A stretch of DNA of 7,151 nucleotides from Rikenellaceae bacterium (GCA_003520315.1 DOVA01000170.1:1-7151), one strand, 5' to 3'; positions 1 to 6,761 are shown, numbered from the stretch's first letter. The notes: generated by a model from the letters alone, not told the origin. Numbers and translations: made by a program.

Positions 1-1
1 A

Positions 2-436
2 GACAAATACAATCCCGGTGAAATTGCCTCTTACGGAATGGCCATTATCAGTGTGGCACTTTTTGCGATAGGTTTTCTGGTTAGTAAAACTTTCCCACTT
101 TACTTTCTTGCTCTTCTGCTAGCTATATTGGGTTTTGGGTTTGCACTCTTCTCCTCCCCCAATACAAACGCCGTCATGAGCTCAGTAGATGGTGATTCCT
201 ACGGTTTTGCTTCTGCCTTTTTAGCCTTTTCAAGACTTTTCGGACAATTTATCTCCATGGCACTGGCTTCGGGTCTTATTCTTCTGATCAACAACACAAA
301 AGTTAATATGCTTGGCAATGAAGGCCTTCTGCTTGCTACAAAAATGTCTTTCGTCATATTCGGCCTCTTAAGTGCTTTTGGTGTTTATCTTTCATATCAA
401 AGAGTTTCCGTAAAACCTGTCGATTCTACAAATTAG
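2..436 (+). CDS. MFS transporter, C-terminal part (5' end outside window)
   Basis: This is the last 144 residues of a major facilitator superfamily permease. The reading frame is open from base 2 and no start is needed inside the window; the ATG at 38 is an internal methionine. Four hydrophobic segments are visible (about residues 13-32, 33-54, 70-97 and 109-132). The stretch GFALFSSPNTNAVMSS, followed by a GFASAFLAFSRLFGQ-type segment, matches the pattern of the late helices of DHA2/EmrB-like drug:proton antiporters, where a 'NAIMSSV...ASA...R..GQ' region is conserved. The protein would sit in the inner membrane and export small molecules by proton antiport. The substrate cannot be read from this fragment. 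The tail after the last helix is short and polar (SVKPVDSTN). It converges on the arsM gene with a 28-bp gap, so any functional link to arsenic is only a matter of position. Confidence 0.85.
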   Translation, partial: DKYNPGEIASYGMAIISVALFAIGFLVSKTFPLYFLALLLAILGFGFALFSSPNTNAVMSSVDGDSYGFASAFLAFSRLFGQFISMALASGLILLINNTKVNMLGNEGLLLATKMSFVIFGLLSAFGVYLSYQRVSVKPVDSTN

Positions 437-454
437 TGATTCCCAATTTCTTAA

Positions 455-492
455 TACTGTTTCCTTATTCAACTTTTTCTGCGGAAACAGTA
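455..492. terminator. Perfect 10-bp hairpin between convergent genes
   Basis: TACTGTTTCC (455-464) and GGAAACAGTA (483-492) are exact reverse complements around an 18-base loop. The left arm is intergenic, while the loop and right arm lie in the last codons of arsM, whose stop codon is at 465-467. The position between two converging transcripts suggests a bidirectional terminator or an mRNA 3'-end stabilising hairpin. There is no T-run directly after either side, so it does not fit the classic intrinsic terminator on either strand. The inverted repeat is certain; the function is inferred. Confidence 0.5.
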
Positions 493-1271
493 ATGCTAAA
501 AATTCCAATTTCCTTGTTATTGATTTGCAGTATTTCTTCTTCGTTAAGATATCTTCGTAAAACTTCATCCGGCAGTTGCACTTCTTTTTGCTTGTGAACT
601 GTGATATTTTGGAAACCTGTCTCTTCAATAATTTCCAAATATTTTTGAATGTCAATTGCTCCAGATACACAACCGGCGTACATTTCAGCATCATTTTTCA
701 ATTTCTCTGGAAGATTTCCTTTGGTTACTACATCAGAGACGCAAAAATGTCCACCAAGTTTCAGTACCCTTTTTATTTCTGCGAAAGCTTTTTGTTTATT
801 GGGAACAAGGTTCAGCACACAATTTGAAATAACTACATTAAACTGATTGTCTGCCAATGGCATTTCTGCTATGTCTCCTTTGACAAATTCCACATTATTA
901 AAACCGAGTTTGGCATTATTTTGATTTGCTTTTCTCAACATTGCGTCGGTGAAATCGATACCTACTACCTTTCCGGTTTCCCCCACGATAGCTCGGGCAA
1001 CGAAACAATCATTACCGGCTCCACTACCCAAATCAAGCACACTGTTGCCCTCTTTAATTGAAGCAAATTGAGTCGGAATGCCACATCCCAATCCCAAATC
1101 TGCTTCTTCGTGATATCCTTTCAATTTACTGTAATTTTCACTAAAGACCACATAATCAACTGAAGAACAACAGCCTCCCACTCCGCAACACGATGTTTCG
1201 TTTTGAGCTTTAGATTGATTAGCGATCAATGAATACTTTTCTTTGACAACTGATTTAATGTTTTTTTCCAT
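465..1271 (-). CDS. arsM: Arsenite S-adenosylmethionine methyltransferase ArsM
   Basis: This 268-residue cytoplasmic enzyme transfers methyl groups from S-adenosylmethionine to As(III), giving methylated arsenicals. The SAM-binding motif I is clear (VLDLGSGAGND, residues 78-88), with the acidic residue D106 in GIDFTDAM. The three cysteines known to bind arsenic in ArsM proteins all have counterparts: C63 in LGLGCGIP, C151 in ISNCVLNL and C201 in YAGCVSGA. Two further cysteine pairs lie near the N-terminus (C28-C29 and C34-C35), a common feature of bacterial and archaeal ArsM. The length is normal for the short prokaryotic form. The gene starts 12 bp after the arsR stop, so the two are almost certainly co-transcribed, and no Shine-Dalgarno sequence is seen. 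The ATG at 1271 is supported by the family-typical N-terminus (..VKEKYS.IA..). Its last codons contribute one arm of a hairpin. Confidence 0.95.
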   Translation of the reverse strand: MEKNIKSVVKEKYSLIANQSKAQNETSCCGVGGCCSSVDYVVFSENYSKLKGYHEEADLGLGCGIPTQFASIKEGNSVLDLGSGAGNDCFVARAIVGETGKVVGIDFTDAMLRKANQNNAKLGFNNVEFVKGDIAEMPLADNQFNVVISNCVLNLVPNKQKAFAEIKRVLKLGGHFCVSDVVTKGNLPEKLKNDAEMYAGCVSGAIDIQKYLEIIEETGFQNITVHKQKEVQLPDEVLRRYLNEEEILQINNKEIGIFSITVSAEKVE

Positions 1272-1283
1272 AAATATAATATA

Positions 1284-1625
1284 TCACATTTTACTCAGGC
1301 AACTGTTCTCTTTTGGTTCTAATTTTTTAAAAAAATCCTGAAAGTCAGATTTTGCTCTTTCCCAATTTCCCTTGTCAATACAATACCGTACTTTTGGTGG
1401 CTCAATTTCCCCTCGTATTAACCCTGCATCTTTCAGTTCAGACAAATGTTGGGAGACTGTAGCTTTTGCAATTGGAAGTTCCTGACAAATATCTCCAAAA
1501 AAGCAACTGTCGAGTGAAGATAAAAACTGAAGAATTTTGATTCTGGCAGGATGCCCCATTGCTTTGGCAAAGCGAGCAAGCTCTTCAGTATCAATGCCAT
1601 ATTCTTTATTTTTCTGACAAATCAT
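1284..1625 (-). CDS. arsR: ArsR-family metalloregulatory repressor
   Basis: This is a 113-residue winged-helix repressor of the ArsR/SmtB family, predicted to bind the arsRM promoter and leave it when As(III) or a similar thiophile binds. The family start is visible in ELARFAKAMGHPARIKILQFL (residues 15-35; key residues G24, H25, P26, R28). The recognition helix region is PIAKATVSQHLSELKDAGLI (51-70) and the wing follows near residues 71-84. The sensing region is unusual: instead of the E. coli ELCVCDLC motif it reads SCFFGDIC, keeping C41 and C47 but with glycine where the middle cysteine would be and one extra residue. Other cysteines are C3, C82 and C109. It is the first gene of a two-gene operon with arsM and is divergent from the outer-membrane protein gene. 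Autoregulation is inferred from the inverted repeats at its promoter. The inducer is inferred from the arsM neighbour. Confidence 0.93.
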   Translation of the reverse strand: MICQKNKEYGIDTEELARFAKAMGHPARIKILQFLSSLDSCFFGDICQELPIAKATVSQHLSELKDAGLIRGEIEPPKVRYCIDKGNWERAKSDFQDFFKKLEPKENSCLSKM

Positions 1626-1640
1626 AATTGAATCAATTAT
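1624..1640. promoter_or_regulatory. Perfect 8-1-8 palindrome at the arsR start
   Basis: ATAATTGA (1624-1631) and TCAATTAT (1633-1640) are perfect reverse complements around one central base. The site overlaps the arsR start codon (1623-1625) and lies downstream of the predicted transcription start, so a bound dimer would block elongation or the start region. ArsR/SmtB proteins commonly bind AT-rich inverted repeats near their own promoters. The repeat is certain; its assignment as an operator is an inference, and it could instead form a small hairpin in the leader RNA. Confidence 0.45.
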
Positions 1641-1650
1641 TAGTATTAGT

Positions 1651-1670
1651 TGTTTGCAAAATTACGAACA
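1651..1670. promoter_or_regulatory. Candidate ArsR operator overlapping the arsR -7 box
   Basis: This 20-bp imperfect inverted repeat reads TGTTTGCAAAATTACGAACA. Seven of its ten base pairs are symmetric (TGTT.G.AA mirrored by TT.C.AACA). It covers the predicted arsR -7 element at 1657-1664, which is where a repressor would exclude RNA polymerase. It also contains the small palindrome TTTGCAAA (1653-1660). ArsR binding is inferred from this position. Confidence 0.45.
1657..1664 (-). promoter_or_regulatory. arsRM promoter, -7 box
   Basis: On the minus strand this reads TAATTTTG, an exact match to the Bacteroidota -7 consensus TAnnTTTG. Transcription would start near 1653-1654, leaving a leader of roughly 28 bases before the arsR ATG. 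I could not find a convincing -33 TTTG element at the usual distance, so the call rests on the -7 box, its position and the overlapping inverted repeat. Confidence 0.45.
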
Positions 1671-1750
1671 ATATTTGAAAAGGTATAATTTTTATCAGTG
1701 GTAAATGCTGTCCAATCTATTTATACTGTCACTTGAAAGGCAATATTTAT

Positions 1751-1758
1751 TATATTTG
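1751..1758 (+). promoter_or_regulatory. Promoter -7 box of the barrel-nhaD-CPBP operon
   Basis: TATATTTG matches the Bacteroidota -7 consensus TAnnTTTG exactly and is followed by CCACATG. The ATG at 1763 begins 5 bases after the box, so the transcript would have almost no leader. This box also helps choose the ATG at 1763 over the in-frame TTG at 1733, which would lie upstream of the promoter. No clear -33 element was seen. Confidence 0.5.
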
Positions 1759-1762
1759 CCAC

Positions 1763-2368
1763 ATGAAGCGTATAATTGTTATAACTGTTCTGATTTTTCT
1801 GACATTTTGCACAGACCGGATTTATGCGCAACATGAGGAATTATCCTCTAAAATAGAGCATTTTATTAGTGGCAGTAAAAGTGCTGCTTTTGCATTTTCC
1901 TTTGGTGGAAATTCTCTTTACAGCTCCGAAGATATAGAAGGCGGGCCTACTTATTCTGGAAGGGAATTTTATGCACTTGAGGCACAGATCATATTTAAAC
2001 TCTCTAATAGGATAGATATTGTTCCAGGAATTTCATTTATTAGGAACTTATTTTACTATTCTCCAGCGTTTAAGCCAACTCTTTCTGAAAAGGCAAGCAT
2101 TAATGTATTCAGTATACCTATTTATGCGAGATACCATTTTTTGAAGTATCTGTTTCTGGGTGGGGGACTGACCATCAACGTAAACGGAGGTGACAGAGAC
2201 TTAAATGGTATTGGTGCCGGTATTCAGTTTGGCGGAGAGTTTAATTTGAATAACGGGATGTTTTTGACTTTTGGTCCATTTATAAGGACACAAGGGTTGC
2301 TGCCATGGAAAAATTATAAACTCACCAATACAGGGGTTACACTCAGTATTGGATATAAAATTAAATAA
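1763..2368 (+). CDS. Outer-membrane beta-barrel protein, function unknown
   Basis: The 201-residue product begins with a signal peptide: MKR, a hydrophobic core (IIVITVLIFLTF) and a likely signal peptidase I site after YAQ (about residue 23). The cysteine at residue 16 is preceded by LTF, which does not make a lipobox. The mature part alternates polar and hydrophobic residues in short strands rich in Gly, Tyr and Phe (for example the segments near LSNRIDIVPGISF, ASINVFSIPIYARYHF and GAGIQFGGEFNL). It ends in a strand-like GVTLSIGYKIK. This is the pattern of small 8-stranded or similar outer-membrane barrels (OmpX/OmpW-like or porin-family barrel folds), but no specific family is recognised. 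The ATG at 1763 is chosen over TTG at 1733 because it gives a clean signal peptide and follows the -7 box. The stop is 10 bp before the nhaD ATG, so the gene probably leads the operon. Confidence 0.75.
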   Translation: MKRIIVITVLIFLTFCTDRIYAQHEELSSKIEHFISGSKSAAFAFSFGGNSLYSSEDIEGGPTYSGREFYALEAQIIFKLSNRIDIVPGISFIRNLFYYSPAFKPTLSEKASINVFSIPIYARYHFLKYLFLGGGLTINVNGGDRDLNGIGAGIQFGGEFNLNNGMFLTFGPFIRTQGLLPWKNYKLTNTGVTLSIGYKIK

Positions 2369-2378
2369 ATTGGGAATA

Positions 2379-3785
2379 ATGATTATAGTGTTCATCGTAG
2401 GGTACTTATGTATTGCGATGGAACACAAACTTCAAATTAACAAGGCGGCCACAGCATTGATTACAGGTGGAATACTGTGGGTTATTTATGTTTTTCTGAT
2501 GCCTTTATCGGCACCTGTAGTAAACCCTGACTCCTTTAAAATATTTCTTAGAGACAATCCTTCTATCCAATCTTTACCACTGATCGATCAGTGCAGGCAC
2601 TTTATAACTGAACATCAAATTATAGAATACCTCGGAGAGATTGCATCTACTCTGTTTTTTCTGATAGGTGCCATGACTATTGTTGAACTTATTGATGTTA
2701 ATGATGGATTTTCTGTTATTACTGAACGGATTAAGAGCCGAAACAAACGAAAACTTCTTTGGATTATTACTTGCATCACTTTTTTTATGTCTGCAGTTCT
2801 TGATAACATGACTACTGCAATAGTGATGGTTACTCTGGTCAGAAAATTGATTCCAAATTACAAAGAGAGGTGGATATTTGCAAGTATGATTATTATTTCC
2901 GCAAATAGTGGCGGAGCATGGTCTCCCATAGGTGACGTTACTACAATTATGCTGTGGATAAAAGGCACGGTCACAACTCTACCTTTAATAACCTCTCTTT
3001 TTGTTCCAACCTTAACATCAACCGTTGTACCACTTCTTTTTGCCCAAAATATGATTAAGGGTGATGTTAAAGGCAATGTCAAAAGCTTGCAAGAACAGAC
3101 TCATGAAGAATTTATTCAAAGAAAGCAGAAAATTAGACTTCTTGTATTGGGTGTATTGGGACTGCTATCTGTTCCACTTATTAAATATCTTACAGGACTT
3201 CCCCCTTTTGTTTGTATTCTTTCTGTTCTTGGTGTTATTTGGGTATATACTGAAATTATGTACAAAAAAATACGTATTGACGAAAGGTTTAAAAACAGAG
3301 TATCTAAAGTACTTCAAAAAATTGATACATCCACTATTCTGTTTTTCCTTGGAATATTATTGGCTGTAATGGCTTTGCAGGGAAGTGGGATTCTTTCTAT
3401 TGCAGGAGAGTACTTAAATAAGAATGTACATAATGTCTATGCAATCAATCTGATTATCGGCCTATTCTCATCTGTGATTGATAACGTTCCGATTGTGGCT
3501 GTCGCTATGGGAATGTACCCATTGGTCGACCCTGCAGTACTTTCCACAATGGCAAATCCTGCTTTTATGCAATTCTTCTTGCAGGATGGCATTTTCTGGC
3601 ACTTTATAGCATATTGTGCCGGAGTTGGTGGAAGCTGTCTGATTATAGGTTCTGCAGCCGGAGTAGTAGTAATGGGTATTGAGAAGATTACGTTTAACTG
3701 GTATTTGAAACGTTTTTCTTTACTTGCCTTGCTTGGATATTTTTCCGGTGCAGCCGTATATATTCTGTCTCAGCTTTTATTTTAG
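2379..3785 (+). CDS. nhaD: NhaD-type Na+/H+ antiporter
   Basis: This 468-residue inner-membrane protein is predicted to exchange cytoplasmic Na+ (or Li+) for external protons. It has about a dozen hydrophobic segments, with a charged loop near residues 224-252. NhaD-type signatures are seen in both halves of the protein: SAVLDNMTTA (138-147, with D142 and N143), SANSGGAWSPIGD (174-186), SSVIDNVPIVAVAMGM (364-379) and GVGGSCLIIGSAAGVV (415-430). The repeated DN-containing motifs reflect the inverted-repeat design of the ion-transporter superfamily, which also includes ArsB. The SGGAWSPIGDVTT segment and length favour NhaD over ArsB. The ATG at 2379 gives the family-like N-terminus (MIIVFIVGYLCIAMEH); an in-frame TTG at 2349 would add 10 residues and overlap the previous gene. 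It lies between a barrel protein gene and a CPBP protease gene in a tight operon. The nearby arsenic genes are on the other strand. Confidence 0.93.
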   Translation: MIIVFIVGYLCIAMEHKLQINKAATALITGGILWVIYVFLMPLSAPVVNPDSFKIFLRDNPSIQSLPLIDQCRHFITEHQIIEYLGEIASTLFFLIGAMTIVELIDVNDGFSVITERIKSRNKRKLLWIITCITFFMSAVLDNMTTAIVMVTLVRKLIPNYKERWIFASMIIISANSGGAWSPIGDVTTIMLWIKGTVTTLPLITSLFVPTLTSTVVPLLFAQNMIKGDVKGNVKSLQEQTHEEFIQRKQKIRLLVLGVLGLLSVPLIKYLTGLPPFVCILSVLGVIWVYTEIMYKKIRIDERFKNRVSKVLQKIDTSTILFFLGILLAVMALQGSGILSIAGEYLNKNVHNVYAINLIIGLFSSVIDNVPIVAVAMGMYPLVDPAVLSTMANPAFMQFFLQDGIFWHFIAYCAGVGGSCLIIGSAAGVVVMGIEKITFNWYLKRFSLLALLGYFSGAAVYILSQLLF

Positions 3786-3797
3786 AGTTCAAGTTTG

Positions 3798-4520
3798 ATG
3801 GTGCAGATTATTTTGTTTGTTTCCGCAATTATTCTTTATGTAGGAGTTTATCCTTATTCAGGATATAGACAAACCAAAAACATGCGTCAGACCACTATCA
3901 ATATTGAGACTGACAAATCCTGTATTTACAAACAATCAATGATTTTATCCTGGATACCTGTTCTTATAATTACCACAGTCATTTTATTAGATGGATATAC
4001 TCTTTCCTCTCTTGGATTGAGTTTAAAACTAAAAAAAGATAATTGCTTTAGCAAATGGGTGGTCATTATCACCTTAGTATCCTGTATAGTTTACTTCTGC
4101 TATCTGATATATATTATTGTAGCGGTCAAACTTGACAGAAAGAAAAAAGCAAAATACGCAAAAGAAATACCGAATGAATTAAAAGTTGTTTTACCTGTAA
4201 CACAAAAAGAAAAAAAATGGTGGAAAGCGATGGCTCTCTCAGCAGGAATTACTGAAGAGCTTCAGTATCGTGGTTATCTGTTTTTTGCAATTCCTCTATT
4301 ATTTCCTAAATGCTCTATCTGGGTAGTATGGATTCTCAGCTCATTGATATTTGGCATTGGCCATGTATATCAAGGTAAGGAAGCTATAAAGCCCTTATTG
4401 GCAGGGTTCTACTTTGGATTTGTTTATGTCGCTCTCGGGTCTATCATACCAACTATTTTGCTTCATTTTTTACAGGATTTATCTGTAAAAGACATCTTGT
4501 CAGAGCGGCATTATAATTGA
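3798..4520 (+). CDS. CPBP-family intramembrane metalloprotease
   Basis: The 240-residue product is a multi-pass inner-membrane protein of the CPBP (CAAX protease and bacteriocin-processing, Abi/Rce1-like) family. All core motifs are in the C-terminal half: EELQYR (E153, E154, R158), FGIGH (F185, H189) and HFLQD (H223, D227). The last motif has Asp where many members have Asn, a tolerated variant. The N-terminal half holds hydrophobic segments near residues 3-20, 48-66 and 86-110, followed by a basic, lysine-rich linker (about 111-142). The family cleaves peptides or prenylated proteins within the membrane; in bacteria some members mature peptides or give self-immunity to bacteriocins, but the substrate here is unknown. 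The ATG at 3798 directly follows an in-frame TTG. The gene starts 12 bp after the nhaD stop and ends the operon. Confidence 0.88.
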   Translation: MVQIILFVSAIILYVGVYPYSGYRQTKNMRQTTINIETDKSCIYKQSMILSWIPVLIITTVILLDGYTLSSLGLSLKLKKDNCFSKWVVIITLVSCIVYFCYLIYIIVAVKLDRKKKAKYAKEIPNELKVVLPVTQKEKKWWKAMALSAGITEELQYRGYLFFAIPLLFPKCSIWVVWILSSLIFGIGHVYQGKEAIKPLLAGFYFGFVYVALGSIIPTILLHFLQDLSVKDILSERHYN

Positions 4521-4524
4521 TGGT

Positions 4525-4557
4525 ATTTTCACCTGTCATCGAAAATGGCTTTTTTTT
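4525..4557 (+). terminator. Weak intrinsic terminator after the CPBP gene
   Basis: ATTTTC (4525-4530) pairs with GAAAAT (4541-4546) around a 10-base loop, and a run of eight T residues follows at 4550-4557. The place, just after the operon's last stop codon, is right for a terminator. The stem is short and AT-rich, so it may be inefficient and allow read-through into the porin gene. Confidence 0.35.
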
Positions 4558-4558
4558 A

Positions 4559-4566
4559 TATTTTTG
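4559..4566 (+). promoter_or_regulatory. Promoter -7 box of the porin unit
   Basis: TATTTTTG fits the Bacteroidota -7 consensus TAnnTTTG and lies 8 bases before the ATG at 4575. Transcription would start near 4569-4570, giving a leader of about 5 bases. The box sits directly after the T-run of the preceding candidate terminator. No good -33 element was found, and the T-rich setting makes a chance match more likely than for the other two boxes. Confidence 0.4.
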
Positions 4567-4574
4567 TAATTTAA

Positions 4575-6761
4575 ATGCACAAAAGAGGAGATAATAAATT
4601 TATATTAATCAGCATCATTGCCATTGTCGGTATGATGTTTTGTTCAATTGTATCAAATTCTACGGAAAAAAGTTATACGATCCTTCTGCATCATCAAGAT
4701 ACACTCATCAAGATCAAAGACTCTCTTCATTTATTGCAGGACTCGGTTTTATCTGATACTTTAGTAAACAGTCCAAGCAAACGTGAACTTCGTTACCAAA
4801 CGAGAATGAAAGAAAAGTCAACTAAAGACAGCCTTAAATTTATTAAAGACAGCCTAAGGTGGGCAAAACCACGCTATCTTGTTACCTTTGCCCTTGATGA
4901 TAGCCTTACTGTCAAGCGAATTATCAAGTGGGATCATAATCCATACATTAATTCAATAACAATTCAAGGGATTGATACAAATTACAATAGCAATTTTTAT
5001 GACTATCCTTTCTACAAAAAGGATGTTGGTGTTACATATTTAGGTATCTCCGGTTCTGCTGCTCTGCTTCACAATTATTTCCTAAGAGATGTGATTTATG
5101 AATTTAAGGATTTCTCACCTTATCTCGTCTACGGATATACACCAAAAAACGCTCCTATGTATAATACAAAGACTCCACATACCGAGCTGGCTTACTGGGG
5201 TACATTCTTTTCCAACAAAGACAAAGATGAAACTAATGTTAAATTTCTTCATACACAAAACATTAACCCCAACTTTAATTTTGCCATTAACTATGAAAGA
5301 TATGGTGCATCCGGACTTCTCGAACGAGAAGCGACTGACAACAGAAATTTAACCATAACAACAAATTTTCTTGGAGAGAGATATATTATGAATTCCGGTT
5401 ATATCTATCAGGGTATTAAGAGAGAAGAGAATGGAGGAGTGAGGAACGACAGTGATATACTTGATACTACAATGGATGTCAAATCAGTTCCTTATACACT
5501 CAGTAAAGCATACAACAAATTAAGGAGAAATACTCTTTTTCTGACACAATCCTATGGTATCCCAATCCGTTTTGGTGTCAAAGACACAACTCAAAACGAC
5601 TCCTTAAAAACAGGAGATGGAACTGTAACGTATTTTGGTCATTCCATTGAATACTCAACCTATCACAGAGTCTATACCGATGATATATCGTCAACTAACA
5701 CTTTGGAAAGTGCTTTTTATCACGACAAATTTTATATTTCACCATCGGGAAGCTACGACTCAACTAGAGTAAGTTCATTTGACAACAAAGTATTTATTCG
5801 GCTCCAACCGTGGGCTCCAGACGCTATTATTTCCAAACTCGATGGAGGAATAGGTTATCAAATCATAAGCGTATATGGATTCAAACCTGATAGTTACATC
5901 AAGCCGGTAAATAATAATCACTATAGCAATTCATATACCTATGCAGGTGCTTCCGGCCAGTTCCGCAAATATTTTAAATGGGATGGAATGGCTAAGTTCT
6001 ATTTATCAGGTTATAATGCAGGAGATTTAAACATTGACGCAGGAGTTAAATTTTCCATGTACCCGATTGACAAAGGTATACATCTTACAGGACGGGTAAT
6101 GTTGTCGTCAACAAGTCCTGATTGGTATCAGGAACAATACTGTTCCAATCATTACTACTGGCAAAATAATTTTGATAAAACTACGGAGAGCCGGATTGAA
6201 GGAAATCTTCATATTCCCCTTTGGAACTTAAATGCTTTTGCAGGGTACGCAATAATCGACCATCTTATTTACTATGGACTTGACGGGGTAATTGGACAAT
6301 GCAATAACCCCGTCACAGTGTTTTCTGCCAGCTTACAGAAAAATCTGAAGCTTTGGAATTTCCACCTGGACAACAGAATTCTTTATCAATATACCTCTAA
6401 TAAGGAAGTTTTACCTCTTCCTGCATTTAGTGCAAATTTGAGATATTATATGGAATTTGATCTTGTCAAGAGTGTTATGCGAGTGCAAATAGGAGCTGAT
6501 GTTACGTACAACACCGAATTCTATGCCCCTGCCTATAGTCCTGCCCTTGGTCAGTTTCACATGCAAAATGATCGCAAGACAGGTGGATATCCATATGTGG
6601 ACGTATTTGCAAATATTCAATGGAAACGCGCCAGCATATTTGTCAAATACATAAACGCAACACACGGGTGGCCTGACGAAGATTATTTCTCTGCAAGCCA
6701 CTATATCAGGCCTCAACAAACCATAAAAATTGGTGTGCATTGGCCATTTTATGTTAAATAA
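4575..6761 (+). CDS. Bacteroidota putative porin (large outer-membrane barrel)
   Basis: This 728-residue protein resembles the 'putative porin' family of Bacteroidota (I believe Pfam Porin_10). An N-terminal hydrophobic segment (about residues 9-28) serves as the export signal. A charged, partly helical region with repeated KDSL units follows (residues 48-51, 84-87 and 91-94). Family-like landmarks then appear: YLVTFALDDS (101-110), 'IKWDHN', 'YDYPFY', 'GVTYLGISGS', and the very characteristic MYNTKTPHTELAYWGTFF, which I recognise from family members in gut Bacteroides. The remainder is rich in aromatic, amphipathic strands ending in TIKIGVHWPFYVK, as expected for a barrel in the outer membrane. 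It probably allows diffusion or uptake of small solutes; the substrate is unknown. It has its own -7 box and is followed after 7 bp by an exported protein gene, suggesting a shared transcript. Confidence 0.88.
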   Translation: MHKRGDNKFILISIIAIVGMMFCSIVSNSTEKSYTILLHHQDTLIKIKDSLHLLQDSVLSDTLVNSPSKRELRYQTRMKEKSTKDSLKFIKDSLRWAKPRYLVTFALDDSLTVKRIIKWDHNPYINSITIQGIDTNYNSNFYDYPFYKKDVGVTYLGISGSAALLHNYFLRDVIYEFKDFSPYLVYGYTPKNAPMYNTKTPHTELAYWGTFFSNKDKDETNVKFLHTQNINPNFNFAINYERYGASGLLEREATDNRNLTITTNFLGERYIMNSGYIYQGIKREENGGVRNDSDILDTTMDVKSVPYTLSKAYNKLRRNTLFLTQSYGIPIRFGVKDTTQNDSLKTGDGTVTYFGHSIEYSTYHRVYTDDISSTNTLESAFYHDKFYISPSGSYDSTRVSSFDNKVFIRLQPWAPDAIISKLDGGIGYQIISVYGFKPDSYIKPVNNNHYSNSYTYAGASGQFRKYFKWDGMAKFYLSGYNAGDLNIDAGVKFSMYPIDKGIHLTGRVMLSSTSPDWYQEQYCSNHYYWQNNFDKTTESRIEGNLHIPLWNLNAFAGYAIIDHLIYYGLDGVIGQCNNPVTVFSASLQKNLKLWNFHLDNRILYQYTSNKEVLPLPAFSANLRYYMEFDLVKSVMRVQIGADVTYNTEFYAPAYSPALGQFHMQNDRKTGGYPYVDVFANIQWKRASIFVKYINATHGWPDEDYFSASHYIRPQQTIKIGVHWPFYVK
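4823..4855 (+). repeat. Short 12-bp direct repeat encoding KDSL units
   Basis: TAAAGACAGCCT occurs at 4823-4834 and again at 4844-4855, exactly 21 bp apart, so the two copies are in frame and encode KDSL twice with a seven-residue period. A diverged third copy lies upstream (codons for IKDSLH at residues 47-52). The heptad spacing suggests a helical periplasmic segment between the export signal and the barrel of the porin. Confidence 0.6.

Noticed and set aside
392..694. Antisense open frame across the end of the MFS gene and arsM.
   Set aside because: It overlaps arsM in another frame on the same strand, has low-complexity Lys-rich composition and no recognisable domain.
1733..1762. Upstream TTG start for the barrel protein, adding MKGNIYYICH.
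   Set aside because: It would lie upstream of the predicted -7 box and would spoil the signal peptide; the ATG at 1763 fits both.
1763..1840. Lipoprotein signal at the cysteine of the barrel protein (LTFC).
   Set aside because: The residue before Cys is Phe rather than Gly, Ala or Ser, and a better signal peptidase I site (YAQ) follows.
2349..2378. TTG start for nhaD overlapping the previous gene by 20 bp.
   Set aside because: The ten extra residues are polar and unlike the family N-terminus; the ATG at 2379 gives a standard one.
3061..3369. 102-codon open frame within nhaD in another frame.
   Set aside because: It is a shadow of the membrane-segment codons of nhaD, and the nhaD frame carries the conserved motifs.
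2379..3785. The large permease as ArsB, the arsenite efflux pump, because arsR and arsM are nearby.
   Set aside because: It shares the superfamily with ArsB, but its motifs (SGGAWSPIGD, paired DN motifs) fit NhaD, and it is on the opposite strand in a separate operon.
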